Assembly (NCBI RefSeq): GCF_003581615.1
Contig: NZ_QXFH01000004.1
Span: 1-64,000 of the forward strand
From: Flagellimonas lutimaris
Lineage (GTDB): Bacteria; Bacteroidota; Bacteroidia; Flavobacteriales; Flavobacteriaceae
Reading direction: 5' to 3'
Length of the DNA stretch: 64,000 bases
Shown here: positions 1 through 10,164 of the stretch, piece after piece
How the letters are laid out: each line of letters begins with the position of its first letter
Numbering within the stretch: the first letter of the stretch is position 1
Made by a program: the position numbers and the translations under genes
Notes under the pieces: generated by a model
What the model was told of the DNA's origin: nothing
The model's input: only the letters and a program-made list of their open reading frames with translations
The model's database searches: none

Positions 1-3000
1 ACCTTAGCGGCCTTGGCGACGGCACGATCACCCTTAGCGTGACCCTGACCAACGGGAACGGTACAGGTGGTGCGGTCACGGATACTGCGACAAAGGATAC
101 GGCTGCACCAGCTGACTATACTGTTTCTATTGATCAATCTTTAATTAACATTACAAATCAAAGCAATGTAAGCTTTACATTTTCTGGTGCTCAGCTTTTA
201 TCTACTTATAGTTACACGTTTAGTAGCAGTGGTGGAGTGGGTACAATATCAGATAGTGGTTTAATAATAAGTGCTACACAAAATATTAATAATATAGATT
301 TGAGTAGTTTGCCGGATGGAACAATAGCATTAAGTGTTGTATTAACAGATTTATTCGGTCCTGGTAATCCAGCAACAGATACAGCCATTAAAAATACAGC
401 AGTGCCTTCGGGTTATACGGTGAGTTTTGATCAAGACCCCATAAATCAAACCAACGAAAATAATGTAAGTTTTACAATCACTGGGGCGGAGATTGGAGCC
501 GATTATGAATATTCCATCTCAAGTAGTGGGGGCGGGACTCCTGTTATAAGTACAGGGGTAGTTGGTTCTGCATCAGAACAGATCAACACAGATTTAAGTG
601 GCCTTCCTAATGGAACTCTTACTCTTTCCGTAATTCTTTCCAATGTAAATGGAGATGGTTCGCCGGCAACAAATACAGCGACAAAAGAAACTTGCTTTGC
701 CGGCACAACAGCACCTGCTTTAGATGGTTCTGTAGTCACTACTTTTTGTGATGACTTTAATCAGGATTTGGATCTCTATATTTTAAACACAGCACCGGTG
801 GGTGCGGAATTGAGATGGAGTACAAACTCCGATATTTCGGTAACGGTTGACTATTTGGGGGGTAGTGTCGTGAGCGCTCCAGGCACTTATTATGGGTTCT
901 TTTACGACGCTTTAAATGATTGTTTTAGCAATGCTACGCCGGTAACCTTGACTCAAAGTTTTACACCAACCACTGGGATTGCTTCCAATTTGGGAACATG
1001 TAGTGATGCAGGTAATGGGGACACCTTGGTGGATTTGGATGATAGTTTGAGCGGTGCTGATCCAGGCGCTTGGCAGTTAACAACAGCTCCGGTTGGAGCA
1101 TCCATTTCTATAAATGGCAGCAACATCGTTGATTTTGATGGTCAGCCACAAGGAGATTACATATTTACCTTTACCACTACAGGGGCACAAGGAACATGTG
1201 CCAACCAAAGTGTGGATGTTACCGTTACTGTTAACGACTGTTCCGGTCCTTGTGATGCGGGGAATACGGCACCTCAATTTAACGGGGACAATACTACCAT
1301 TGAATTCTGTGATGTAGTGAATACAGATTTAAACGATTATCTAACGAGTACCACGGCTCCTTCGGGGACGGTGCTTATATGGAGTACCAGTAATGACCCG
1401 ACCGTAACAGGGGCGCACTTAAATGGAGGTGCAGTTGTGGAACCAGGAACCTATTACGGATTCTTTTACGATGAAACCAACGACTGTGCCAGTCCCATAT
1501 TACCTATAACCTTGGTTCGCAATTTTACGCCGACCATAGATAGTACAACGGGAGATGCTGGTTGTGGTGCATCCATTTTGACACTTTCAGCCACTGCTTC
1601 AGTTACGGATGACAGTAATATTAGTTACACATGGTACGATGCTCCAACAGGAGGAAATATCGTGGGAACAAGTGATACGTTTACATCAAATACCTTATCG
1701 GAAACTACTTCATTCTATGTAACGGCTTCGGCCAATGGTTGTGAAACAGAGCGCGTAGAAGTGGTAGCAACTATTAATGCTGCACCCAATGCAGGTACTC
1801 CAACGAATGCTGTTGCTTGTAATGTTGTGGGTGATGGCGGACCAAATAGTATAGACTTGGACGATAGGCTTGCTGGAGCAGATTCCGGAACCTGGACCAT
1901 TATTACCGATCCATCTAACGGAACATTGGTTATTGGTTCGGGTAATACGGTCGATTTTGTTGGATTGCCAAGTGGAAATTATATATTCGAGTATACTACT
2001 AATACAGCTGAAGCACCTTGTACAGATCCTTCGGTACAAGTGACTATTTCTGTAAGTGATTGTGTGGTGGATTCGGACGGAGATGGTCTTTCCGATGGTG
2101 AAGAAGCCACCTTGGGTACCAACCCTGACAACCCTGACACCGATGGAGATGGTCTTACCGATGGAGAAGAAGTATTGGTGATAGATGATATAAGTACAAC
2201 GGCAGTTCCAGAAAATGCAACAGATCCTCTAGATGCTTGTGACCCGTTCTTGACCCCGGATTGTAATCCTGAGGACATTGATTTGGCGATTACAAAGGAG
2301 CTCCAAGAAAGTGGTCCTTATTTAGAAGGAGATCAAGCGGTATTTGTCATCACAGTGTCAAATAACGATATGACCCGTGTATTGGATATTGTTGTAACTG
2401 ATGTATTAGATCCATCTTTTCAATATGAAAGCCATCAAGCCTCTATGGGAAATTATGATCCTAATACGGGAGAATGGAGCATAGCGGAAATGACCGCCTC
2501 AGACGCCGAAGCTACACTGGAAATATCAGTTACGGTAACCGAGTCGGCAGTTCTACAGAACACCGCTACGTTGACGTCTTCATTCCCTGCGGATAACACT
2601 ATAACTGAAAACAATACTTCAACGGTAACGATTAATGAAGATATTGATTTAGGTATTGCCAAAACTGTAGAGGATAACAGATCCAAATTAATCGGTGGTG
2701 AGGTTACCTTCGAAATCACAGTTTCCAACAACGATTTAACAAGGGTGTTGGATGTCATAGTTTCTGATGTGTTGTCATCTTCTTTCACATATAGCAGCCA
2801 TAATGCTTCATTGGGAGATTACGATCCAGGGACCGGAGAATGGTCCATTCCGGAAATGGCTGCAAATGTTGAGGAAGCAATACTGACCATTACTGCAACT
2901 ATTAATGATTTGGAGGATTTGGAGAATACAGCTACTTTGATTTCTTCCTTCCCAGCAGATGCTACTATTACCGAAAACAACTCGGATACCGTGACGGTAA

Positions 3001-3299
3001 ATGCAGAGAGAAGTCAATGCGAAGATCCAGGTACCATATGTAATATCTTTTCGCCCAATGGGGATGGATGGAATGATACACTGACCTTGGTAGGTCACGA
3101 ACAATATCCAAACAACACATTCGAAGTATTTGATCGCTATGGAAACAGTGTTTTCCAAATGGACGGATATGATAGTTCATGGGATGGAACAGGAAAGAAC
3201 GGACAGTTGCCCAAGGGTACATATTTCTATATTCTGGACCTTAATGGAGATGGAACGGATGTGGTAAAAGGATGGATTCAAATTGTAAGGAACAACTAA
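1..3299 (+). CDS. Large T9SS-sorted surface repeat protein (gliding motility-associated C-terminal domain), 5' end outside window
   Basis: The frame is open from the left edge (first full codon at 3), so the start lies upstream. Visible order: about two and a half copies of a ~95-residue module (ending in DTATK-type linkers) to nt ~690; two Cys-containing modules sharing GTYYGFFYD (nt ~700-960 and ~1245-1520); further Ig-like segments; thrombospondin type-3-like Ca-binding repeats (DSDGDGLSDGEE, nt ~2070-2175); two DUF11-like domains (nt ~2275-2640 and ~2640-3000); and a C-terminal type-B T9SS sorting domain (FSPNGDGWND to the end). This architecture is known for secreted adhesins of Bacteroidota. 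One base separates it from the SprF-like gene, which in characterised flavobacteria assists secretion of the neighbouring adhesin. Ligand and gliding role are unknown. The first ~110 bases are far more GC-rich than what follows. Confidence 0.9.
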   Translation, partial: LSGLGDGTITLSVTLTNGNGTGGAVTDTATKDTAAPADYTVSIDQSLINITNQSNVSFTFSGAQLLSTYSYTFSSSGGVGTISDSGLIISATQNINNIDLSSLPDGTIALSVVLTDLFGPGNPATDTAIKNTAVPSGYTVSFDQDPINQTNENNVSFTITGAEIGADYEYSISSSGGGTPVISTGVVGSASEQINTDLSGLPNGTLTLSVILSNVNGDGSPATNTATKETCFAGTTAPALDGSVVTTFCDDFNQDLDLYILNTAPVGAELRWSTNSDISVTVDYLGGSVVSAPGTYYGFFYDALNDCFSNATPVTLTQSFTPTTGIASNLGTCSDAGNGDTLVDLDDSLSGADPGAWQLTTAPVGASISINGSNIVDFDGQPQGDYIFTFTTTGAQGTCANQSVDVTVTVNDCSGPCDAGNTAPQFNGDNTTIEFCDVVNTDLNDYLTSTTAPSGTVLIWSTSNDPTVTGAHLNGGAVVEPGTYYGFFYDETNDCASPILPITLVRNFTPTIDSTTGDAGCGASILTLSATASVTDDSNISYTWYDAPTGGNIVGTSDTFTSNTLSETTSFYVTASANGCETERVEVVATINAAPNAGTPTNAVACNVVGDGGPNSIDLDDRLAGADSGTWTIITDPSNGTLVIGSGNTVDFVGLPSGNYIFEYTTNTAEAPCTDPSVQVTISVSDCVVDSDGDGLSDGEEATLGTNPDNPDTDGDGLTDGEEVLVIDDISTTAVPENATDPLDACDPFLTPDCNPEDIDLAITKELQESGPYLEGDQAVFVITVSNNDMTRVLDIVVTDVLDPSFQYESHQASMGNYDPNTGEWSIAEMTASDAEATLEISVTVTESAVLQNTATLTSSFPADNTITENNTSTVTINEDIDLGIAKTVEDNRSKLIGGEVTFEITVSNNDLTRVLDVIVSDVLSSSFTYSSHNASLGDYDPGTGEWSIPEMAANVEEAILTITATINDLEDLENTATLISSFPADATITENNSDTVTVNAERSQCEDPGTICNIFSPNGDGWNDTLTLVGHEQYPNNTFEVFDRYGNSVFQMDGYDSSWDGTGKNGQLPKGTYFYILDLNGDGTDVVKGWIQIVRNN

Positions 3300-3300
3300 A

Positions 3301-4290
3301 ATGCCAGATACAACAATTTTTTCAAAATACAGAATTGTTCTACTAGTGCTTTTTATGGCCATAGAGCTTGCTCAGGCACAAAAGGAGCCTCAGTATACCC
3401 AGTACATGTACAATATAGGGAGTTTTAACCCGGCCTATGTGGGCACGGTAGAAACTCCTGAAATAATTGGCCTGTACCGCGCACAATGGGTGGACATCCC
3501 TGGAGCGCCAACCACCATACGTGGAGGGGCCAATATTCCCTTCAATAATGAGAAAATGGGATTGGGTATCAATATTGTGAACGATGTGTTGGGACCCTCC
3601 AAGCAAACCTATTTCGATGTGGCCTATTCATATGAAATTCAATTGTCCGACGATACTAAACTTTCTTTTGGATTGAATGCAGGCGGCTCATCTTTAAATG
3701 TTGATTATTCGGAAGGTACCTTTGAACAAGGTTCCGACCCTTCACTTTTAGGAGGAAATTATAGTAGTTTTTATCCAACGGTTGGTGCTGGACTTTTTAT
3801 GTATCACGAAGAAGATTGGTATTTGGGAGCTTCCGTTCCCAATTTTTTGACCGATGAATTATATAATGACGAAGTGGCCACCATTGTGGAGGATTATATG
3901 CAACTCAATGTTATTGGAGGATATGTGTTTGAATTGAGCGATCGTACCAAATTTAAACCTGCCTTTTTAATGAATTATCTCCAAGGTTCCCCAGTAACGG
4001 TAAACCTATCGGCCAATTTTCAATTTATAGATGCACTGACCATCGGGGCTTCTTACAGGTTTGATAATGCTGTGAGCGGATTGGCAGGATTTCAGATATC
4101 CAACGCCATGTTTATAGGGTATTCTTATGACTATAACACCAATGGCCTAGGTGAGTACAGTGGCGGTTCCCATGAAGCTATTTTGAAATTTTATATTGGA
4201 AGGGGCGGTTTTGGTTCCGGCAATAGCAAATCAAAGAACAAGAAGTCAAAAAATAAAGGAAAACAGATTGATTCCCCAAGATTTTTCTAA
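3301..4290 (+). CDS. PorP/SprF family type IX secretion system membrane protein
   Basis: 329 aa with an N-terminal signal peptide (hydrophobic residues ~9-22, cleavage near AQA-Q), then the family opening QYTQYMYN with a conserved N-P-A-Y (SFNPAYVG) shortly after, and many alternating beta strands as in an outer-membrane barrel. PorP/SprF proteins sit in the outer membrane and act with the T9SS; in Flavobacterium johnsoniae SprF is needed for surface export of the adhesin SprB. The ATG is one base after the stop of the adhesin gene, so the two are co-transcribed and this copy probably serves that adhesin. The Lys/Ser/Asn-rich C-terminal tail (nt ~4220-4285) is low complexity. Assignment to the family is firm; pairing with the upstream gene is inferred from position. 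Confidence 0.9.
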   Translation: MPDTTIFSKYRIVLLVLFMAIELAQAQKEPQYTQYMYNIGSFNPAYVGTVETPEIIGLYRAQWVDIPGAPTTIRGGANIPFNNEKMGLGINIVNDVLGPSKQTYFDVAYSYEIQLSDDTKLSFGLNAGGSSLNVDYSEGTFEQGSDPSLLGGNYSSFYPTVGAGLFMYHEEDWYLGASVPNFLTDELYNDEVATIVEDYMQLNVIGGYVFELSDRTKFKPAFLMNYLQGSPVTVNLSANFQFIDALTIGASYRFDNAVSGLAGFQISNAMFIGYSYDYNTNGLGEYSGGSHEAILKFYIGRGGFGSGNSKSKNKKSKNKGKQIDSPRFF

Positions 4291-4291
4291 C

Positions 4292-6238
4292 ATGAGCAAA
4301 GCAAATAAAATACAGATAACACTATGGACATCACTGCTGAGCGTCGTTTTTTGCTTTGCCCAAAAGAAACAAACCGAAGGAGATGTTTTCTTTTTTCAGT
4401 ACGAATACCAAAAAGCGGTTCAGGCATATGAAAAACAGCTATCCGAAGGAACTTTAACCAAGCAACAGTTCTTGAACTTAGCCGACGCCTATTTCGAAAC
4501 CAATAATTTTGAAAAGGCCTCCGAAGCATACATAAAGATTTATGATCAGGATACGTTGATGGATAGCCATCATTACAACAAAATGTTGCAAAGCCTTTCC
4601 AAATCACCCAATGCAAAGGGAAAAGAAGACTTTTTGGCCAGTATTTCCTCTGGCTTTCCAAAAGAGTTGATTGAGAATATAGAATTCAACAACCAATTAA
4701 TGCAAAATGGTTCTGGAGTAAATCAATTGGATTACCAAATTTTCAACTTAGAGGCCAATAGCCCCAAAACGGATTTTGCACCAAGTTTCTACAACAATAA
4801 ACTTTTGTTTTCAAGTGGTCGTCAAGTAAACAAAAAATTACGGTACGAACCCGGTAATGAGGGGTATTTCAATATTTATGAATCGGAGATCCAAACCTCT
4901 GGACAAATCATGTCCCTGCATACTTTTGAAGCATTGCAAGACACCGATTATCATAAGGCCACACCTTCATTTTCTTCAGCTTTGAACAGTGTGTTCTATG
5001 TAGTGTCCAACACCCAAAATGGAGAACTTTCTTTCGATTCCAACGGAAAAAATGCATTGTCTATCGCAAAGCAAACCATCGGTGGGTCTTATCAGTTGTT
5101 GTTAAAAGATTTGAGCACTTCTTTCTACTATCCTTTTTATGATGATGCGAATGGCAAACTATATTTTTCAGCCGATTTTGAAGATGGCTACGGAGGAACC
5201 GATATTTACTTCGTGTATACTAATAATGGACAGGTAATGTCCGCACCAATAAATCTCGGACCACGAATAAATTCATCGGGTAACGAGATTGCTCCTTTTA
5301 TTTTTGAGGACAGTTTTTACTTTGCTTCCGATGTGTTTTATGGACTTGGGGGAATGGATATTTATAAATCCAATATGGAAGGTGAAGACTTTGGTTTTCC
5401 CATTAATTTGGGTGATCAAATAAACACCGAATTTGATGACTTTGGATTGATTATTAAAAACCAAGGCGATGGTTTGTTGGGCTATTTTGCATCCAACCGT
5501 CCTGGAGGTAAAGGCAAAGATGATATTTATGGTTTTAAGGTAGATGAAAAGCCTGGTCTCAAAACATTGACATTCAAGGGTGAAGTTGTAAACGATCATC
5601 GTACCTCCAGCGTAGTTCCAAACACCGTTGTTAGCCTATGGGATATGGATGGTAATATGTTGGCACAGACAACTTCTGATGAAGATGGCCAATATAGATT
5701 GGAAATCCCATACGAAACTGAGGTGATAATCGACGCTACAAAAGAAAGGTATTCAAGATACATTAAGCAATTCAAACGAGAAGAATTGGATGCACTACAA
5801 AATAGCTCTTTTGATATAGGAATTTCGTTGTACGATGATTTGGTGGAAGAGCGCGAAGGCCAGAAAGTTGTAAAAATGGACGATTTCTATTTTGACACGA
5901 GCTCAACGAAGCTAACGGATGAAATCAAGAGCGAGTTGAATAAGGTGGTCGATTTTGTGAAAGCATTTCCTCAGGTTCAACTGCGAATAGAGACCTATAC
6001 AGACAGTAGAGGAGGTAACAGCACCAATTTTAGGCTTACCCAAGGGCGTTCCGATGCTATTAAGAAATACTTGGTGGAAAACGGTGTTCCTGCCACCAGT
6101 ATTTTATATTCCATTGGGTATGGAGAGGATAAAATATTGAACAACTGTACTAATGGTGTGTTCTGTTTAGAAGGATTGCACAAACAAAACCAACGTTCCC
6201 TGGTGGTGGTGCTCAACGATAATGTTCTTTTTGATTAG
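4292..6238 (+). CDS. OmpA family protein with TPR, PD40 propeller and regulatory-like domains (T9SS-associated)
   Basis: 648 aa. The start at 4292 is chosen over an in-frame start at 4196 because it gives a signal peptide (IQITLWTSLLSVVFCFAQ) and follows the previous stop by one base. Order: signal peptide; TPR-like helices ~30-130; WD40/PD40-like propeller ~165-430 with repeated DIY motifs (YGGTDIYFV, GLGGMDIYK, GKDDIYGF); a carboxypeptidase-regulatory-like beta sandwich ~440-520; C-terminal OmpA peptidoglycan-binding domain ~535-645 (FYFDTSSTKL, TDSRG, N-x-x-L-x-x-x-R). The architecture matches the OmpA proteins encoded after sprF-like genes in Bacteroidota and related to PorE, which anchor secretion components to peptidoglycan. 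It ends one base before the convergent transporter gene. Confidence 0.9.
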   Translation: MSKANKIQITLWTSLLSVVFCFAQKKQTEGDVFFFQYEYQKAVQAYEKQLSEGTLTKQQFLNLADAYFETNNFEKASEAYIKIYDQDTLMDSHHYNKMLQSLSKSPNAKGKEDFLASISSGFPKELIENIEFNNQLMQNGSGVNQLDYQIFNLEANSPKTDFAPSFYNNKLLFSSGRQVNKKLRYEPGNEGYFNIYESEIQTSGQIMSLHTFEALQDTDYHKATPSFSSALNSVFYVVSNTQNGELSFDSNGKNALSIAKQTIGGSYQLLLKDLSTSFYYPFYDDANGKLYFSADFEDGYGGTDIYFVYTNNGQVMSAPINLGPRINSSGNEIAPFIFEDSFYFASDVFYGLGGMDIYKSNMEGEDFGFPINLGDQINTEFDDFGLIIKNQGDGLLGYFASNRPGGKGKDDIYGFKVDEKPGLKTLTFKGEVVNDHRTSSVVPNTVVSLWDMDGNMLAQTTSDEDGQYRLEIPYETEVIIDATKERYSRYIKQFKREELDALQNSSFDIGISLYDDLVEEREGQKVVKMDDFYFDTSSTKLTDEIKSELNKVVDFVKAFPQVQLRIETYTDSRGGNSTNFRLTQGRSDAIKKYLVENGVPATSILYSIGYGEDKILNNCTNGVFCLEGLHKQNQRSLVVVLNDNVLFD

Positions 6239-6239
6239 A

Positions 6240-7484
6240 TTACATCATCAGTTCCCAGCAATAATACAAGGCAAATAACGATAGAAAGACCATTCCTGAA
6301 TAGGTAAGAACTTTTAGCCCTATTTTAGGTTGATGTTCCTTTGGAACATCTTTTCCCGTAACCGTTTTTAGGTTCATCCAACCTAAAAGTGGAGCAAAAA
6401 CGAAAGATACAAAAGTGGCTAGCCCAACCAAATCTCCCATGTTGGCACTAAAAAGGCTGATGACAATAAAATTGATCCAAGCCATCACAATAACCATCAA
6501 GGCAAAGGCATGTTTTCTATTGTAGATATTCCTTTTAGGATAAAGCTTTTGGAGCACATCCAAACTTACTCTGGAGATAGCATCGTGTGCCGTCATACAG
6601 GTACTGAACATGGTCGCAAATGCAGCAACGGCAATAAAAAAGTAAGCCCAACTGCCAATGTGGGTGGTGAATAAGTTGACCAATTGGTCGGCAAAAACCA
6701 CAGCGTTGCCACTAAGTTCGGTTCCGGTACCGTATAAGGTCATCCAGCCGATTACCATAAAAAACAAAGCTAAAACTGCCGTCAAAGTATAGCCTACATT
6801 GAATTCTTGAAGCGCAAGTTTAAGGGAGGGTTTATTCTTCATGGTCTTTAGATTTTCCATGCCCCAAAGACTCACCCAGCCCGATGCTTCTACCGCAGTG
6901 GGCATCCATCCCACAAGACCGATCAAGAATAAAATCCCAACTTCATTAAAAATTTCTGGTCTTTGATACGATGCACTGTCAGGAACAGGACCTTTTTGGA
7001 GCACCATCACTGTAGTGACCAACAAGGCAACAAATAGAACGGTAATTACAGCCTTTAAGGAGTTTTCAAGGAATCTGTATTTGCCAATTATCAAAATCAA
7101 ACTTATAAAAACAAATAATCCTAAGGATATGGTTCCTGCACCTAAAGAAGTCACATCGAAGAGGTTCATGAACAAGCCTGCCGTAACCACATAAAGAGCT
7201 GCCAATATCGTAAAGGTGGAAATTAGGGTCACAAATGCGTAAATGTATAAGTAAGTCTTGCCCAAGTTGGTATATCCCTCAATCAGACTTTTTTCTGTAA
7301 CCGTAGTGTACCGAATACCAAATTCAAAAAAAGGATATTTGAACAGATTGGCCAAAAGAATGGGAATTACCATAATCCATCCATATTGGGCTCCTGCTTT
7401 TGTGGATAACACCAAATGTGATGTGCCAATGGCCATACTGGCAAACAATAGGCCGGGGCCGAGTGCTTTCAACAATGCCTTCAT
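6240..7484 (-). CDS. Nramp-family divalent metal transporter (atypical)
   Basis: 414 aa, about 11 hydrophobic transmembrane helices, starting MKALLKALGPGLLFASMA. The GPGLL opening and overall length fit the Nramp (MntH) family of proton-coupled Mn/Fe importers in the inner membrane. However, helix 1 reads AIGTSHL where canonical Nramps have the metal-binding DPGN, and I see no MPHN-type motif in helix 6. The substrate is therefore uncertain: it may belong to an Nramp-related clade with a different ion, or be a related LeuT-fold transporter. It runs convergent to the OmpA-like gene with one base between stops, and lies ~80 bp downstream of the S9 peptidase on the same strand. Confidence 0.78.
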   Translation of the reverse strand: MKALLKALGPGLLFASMAIGTSHLVLSTKAGAQYGWIMVIPILLANLFKYPFFEFGIRYTTVTEKSLIEGYTNLGKTYLYIYAFVTLISTFTILAALYVVTAGLFMNLFDVTSLGAGTISLGLFVFISLILIIGKYRFLENSLKAVITVLFVALLVTTVMVLQKGPVPDSASYQRPEIFNEVGILFLIGLVGWMPTAVEASGWVSLWGMENLKTMKNKPSLKLALQEFNVGYTLTAVLALFFMVIGWMTLYGTGTELSGNAVVFADQLVNLFTTHIGSWAYFFIAVAAFATMFSTCMTAHDAISRVSLDVLQKLYPKRNIYNRKHAFALMVIVMAWINFIVISLFSANMGDLVGLATFVSFVFAPLLGWMNLKTVTGKDVPKEHQPKIGLKVLTYSGMVFLSLFALYYCWELMM

Positions 7485-7565
7485 GCAGCTTGTTTGTTAA
7501 TTTTCAGGCAGGAAGATATGTTTTTTTGTTGAAAGTTTTCTCGTTTCCTCTATTTGCGAAACCAT

Positions 7566-9941
7566 TTATTCTATACCTAAAAGTGATTTCTGGAACAGTT
7601 TAAAAATACGGGTATACTCGTCCGTCCAGCTACTGGGTTCCACAAAGCCGTGTCGTTCCACAGGATAGACCGCCATTTCCCAATTTTCTTTGCCGAGCTC
7701 GATCAAACGTTGGGAAAGTCGAACCATATCCTGAAAATGCACATTGTCGTCCACCATGCCATGAAGAATCAAAAGGTCGCCTTGTAATCCATCCGCAAAA
7801 TAGATGGGAGAGCTTCGCTTGTAGGCCAAACTATCAGTAGCAGGAGTATTTAAAATTCGGGCTGTATAGCCATGGTTGTATGTGGCCCAGTCACCAACGG
7901 AACGTATCGCTCCACCAGTACTAAAAGTCTCAGGTGCGTTAAACATACCCATCAAGGTGATAAACCCGCCGTAGGAGCCTCCGTAAATACCAATTTTATC
8001 TGCATCAATGCCGTATTCATCCACTAACATTTTGGCACCATCTACTTGGTCGGATAAATCCTTGCCGCCCATGTGTCGGTAAATGCCTGTGCGCCAATCT
8101 CGACCGTAACCAGCACTTCCACGATAATCAATATCGAGTACGGTATAGCCATTATCCACTAAAAGGTTGTGGAACATATACTCCCTAAAATAAGAGCTCC
8201 ACCATTTGTGGGCATTCTGCAAGTAACCTGCTCCGTGAACAAAAATTACGGCTGCTTTATTCTTCACCGAAGATTCGGGTTGATACAGTCTTGCGTGAAC
8301 TTCTGCACCATCGGATGCCTTGAACGTAATGATTTCTGGATCCTTCCACTTATACGCATTAAAGTCATCACTGTTCGACTTTGTAATTTGCACCGCTTGC
8401 TGATTTCCACCTGTTTCAATGGGATTATTTTGAATAAATAACTCCGTTGGCTTATTGGAGTAGGAATAGAGAATGGCCACTTTCTCCTCATTGGGGGATA
8501 GTACTACATCATTTCTACCAATCATATTGGTCAATTTTTCCCATTTGCCTCCTTTTAAGTGCATGGTGTAAAACTGACGGTCGCCCGGATGGGTTTTGTT
8601 CGATGTGAAATACCATCTGCTATTATCTTTTGATAACGAAGCACCATAAATTTCAAATTCTCCAGAAGTAAGGGCTTTTGCTTTTTTGCTGTTTAGGCTC
8701 ATGGTATATAAATGGGAATACCCCGTTTTTTCGGACATGAACCATATGCTTTTATCATCGGGCATCCATCCCAAAGAACCACCGCTCCATCTGCCAATAC
8801 CGGGCCCTCCAATCCAAGCCTCATCATGTTGGCGGTCCAACTGTTCTACTTTTCCAGTTTTTGGGTCCAGTAATACAATCCACCGATCCTTGTAATCGTT
8901 GGCTTGAATATCCAAAATGCCTTTTGAGCCATCGGTGTTCCAAGTTGGACCATTGATAAAACCGATACGGTCTTCGTTTTCATAGGTTTTGTCAGGATAA
9001 TCTTTGGTGTATTCTGGAACATAATCCAACCCTTCCAGATTATCCAAAACCACAGGATAGTTTTTACGGTTTTTGATATCGTACACAAACATTTCGTATT
9101 GCGTTGGCTCGTTACCTACTTTGGAACGGGTGTTTTGATCTTCGGTATATCCAGATTCCGTCACAAAATGAGGTACAATGGTTCCTTTGGATTCTGGACG
9201 GTCCATCAAAACGTAGGTAATGTAGGAGCCCGACGGGTCAATTTGAAGACTGATGACCCGTTTTCCTTTGGTTTCAATTTCCAAAGGCTCCAGAGCTTCT
9301 AACTTTTTACTGATTTCTTTCCCGGCATCTCTTTTCGCTTTGCGCTCTTGCAATACATCAAAAATTCCCAACTGGTCTTGGTAGAGCCATTCATCTTTAG
9401 TGTCGCGTTGTGGTTCCTTTTCCTTGGATTTTACAAATTGTGTTTTTTGCTCCAAGAGTCCGGAAGCAATATTCCATGTAAAAAGTCCCCCATCTTTTTC
9501 AAAAGCTATGCTTTTTCCATTATCGGTAAAATGCGGATTGCTTTCCCGGCTCTGGGTTTTGGTTATAGGTTTGGAAGTGTACGTGTCAATATTTAACAAG
9601 AAGATGTCTCCGTTTTTGGAGTAAACAGCTTCCGTTTTGGCTTGGTTATAGGTCAATCTAGAAGATGGAAGTGCATTAGCCTCTAAAAATTGTACTTTTT
9701 TAATGTCTTTGCTGTTGACGGAATAGGCGTAGATTGAATCACTTAGTGCTCCGTCGGGATTCCAGTCAAAATACAGGGTTTGTCCATCGGTCGACCAATA
9801 AGGACTGGACGGCCTGTGACCGACAAAGTCATCTCCTTGCATAATATCCTTTATTTTAAGGGTCGAGTTATTTCCTTTTTGAGCTAAAAGCGAATTAAAG
9901 GTGATAAGAAAGAGCACGAGTAGCGTAAAAAATCTTCCCAT
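7566..9941 (-). CDS. S9 family prolyl oligopeptidase / DPP4-like serine peptidase
   Basis: 791 aa with an N-terminal signal peptide (FFTLLVLFLITFNSLLA), so periplasmic or exported. Residues ~30-520 form a WD40/DPP4-like beta propeller; the C-terminal ~250 residues are the alpha/beta-hydrolase peptidase S9 domain. The triad is visible: Ser in GGSYGGF, Asp in HGMVDDNVH, His in VERHGFVEP. S9 enzymes remove dipeptides or cleave small peptides, often after proline, consistent with a protein-degrading marine lifestyle. It is transcribed toward the Nramp gene. Exact subfamily (DPP4-like or acylaminoacyl peptidase) cannot be settled by eye. Confidence 0.92.
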   Translation of the reverse strand: MGRFFTLLVLFLITFNSLLAQKGNNSTLKIKDIMQGDDFVGHRPSSPYWSTDGQTLYFDWNPDGALSDSIYAYSVNSKDIKKVQFLEANALPSSRLTYNQAKTEAVYSKNGDIFLLNIDTYTSKPITKTQSRESNPHFTDNGKSIAFEKDGGLFTWNIASGLLEQKTQFVKSKEKEPQRDTKDEWLYQDQLGIFDVLQERKAKRDAGKEISKKLEALEPLEIETKGKRVISLQIDPSGSYITYVLMDRPESKGTIVPHFVTESGYTEDQNTRSKVGNEPTQYEMFVYDIKNRKNYPVVLDNLEGLDYVPEYTKDYPDKTYENEDRIGFINGPTWNTDGSKGILDIQANDYKDRWIVLLDPKTGKVEQLDRQHDEAWIGGPGIGRWSGGSLGWMPDDKSIWFMSEKTGYSHLYTMSLNSKKAKALTSGEFEIYGASLSKDNSRWYFTSNKTHPGDRQFYTMHLKGGKWEKLTNMIGRNDVVLSPNEEKVAILYSYSNKPTELFIQNNPIETGGNQQAVQITKSNSDDFNAYKWKDPEIITFKASDGAEVHARLYQPESSVKNKAAVIFVHGAGYLQNAHKWWSSYFREYMFHNLLVDNGYTVLDIDYRGSAGYGRDWRTGIYRHMGGKDLSDQVDGAKMLVDEYGIDADKIGIYGGSYGGFITLMGMFNAPETFSTGGAIRSVGDWATYNHGYTARILNTPATDSLAYKRSSPIYFADGLQGDLLILHGMVDDNVHFQDMVRLSQRLIELGKENWEMAVYPVERHGFVEPSSWTDEYTRIFKLFQKSLLGIE

Positions 9942-10164
9942 AGTGATTGTGCGGTTTAAGGTGGTTTGTTCTTCAAATATCGGCTATTTTGATGAGTTTC
10001 TAGAATGCAATCCGAAAAGGAAAAGTTGAAAAAGTACCCATATTTGTTATCAGAAAAAGTATCTTTAATACGTACAAGATGTAAATTGAATCAATGCATA
10101 TCTTTTTATTGTAAGAGTAATGGATTGATTTAGAACCATTTAAAACTAAACCAAACTAATATCA

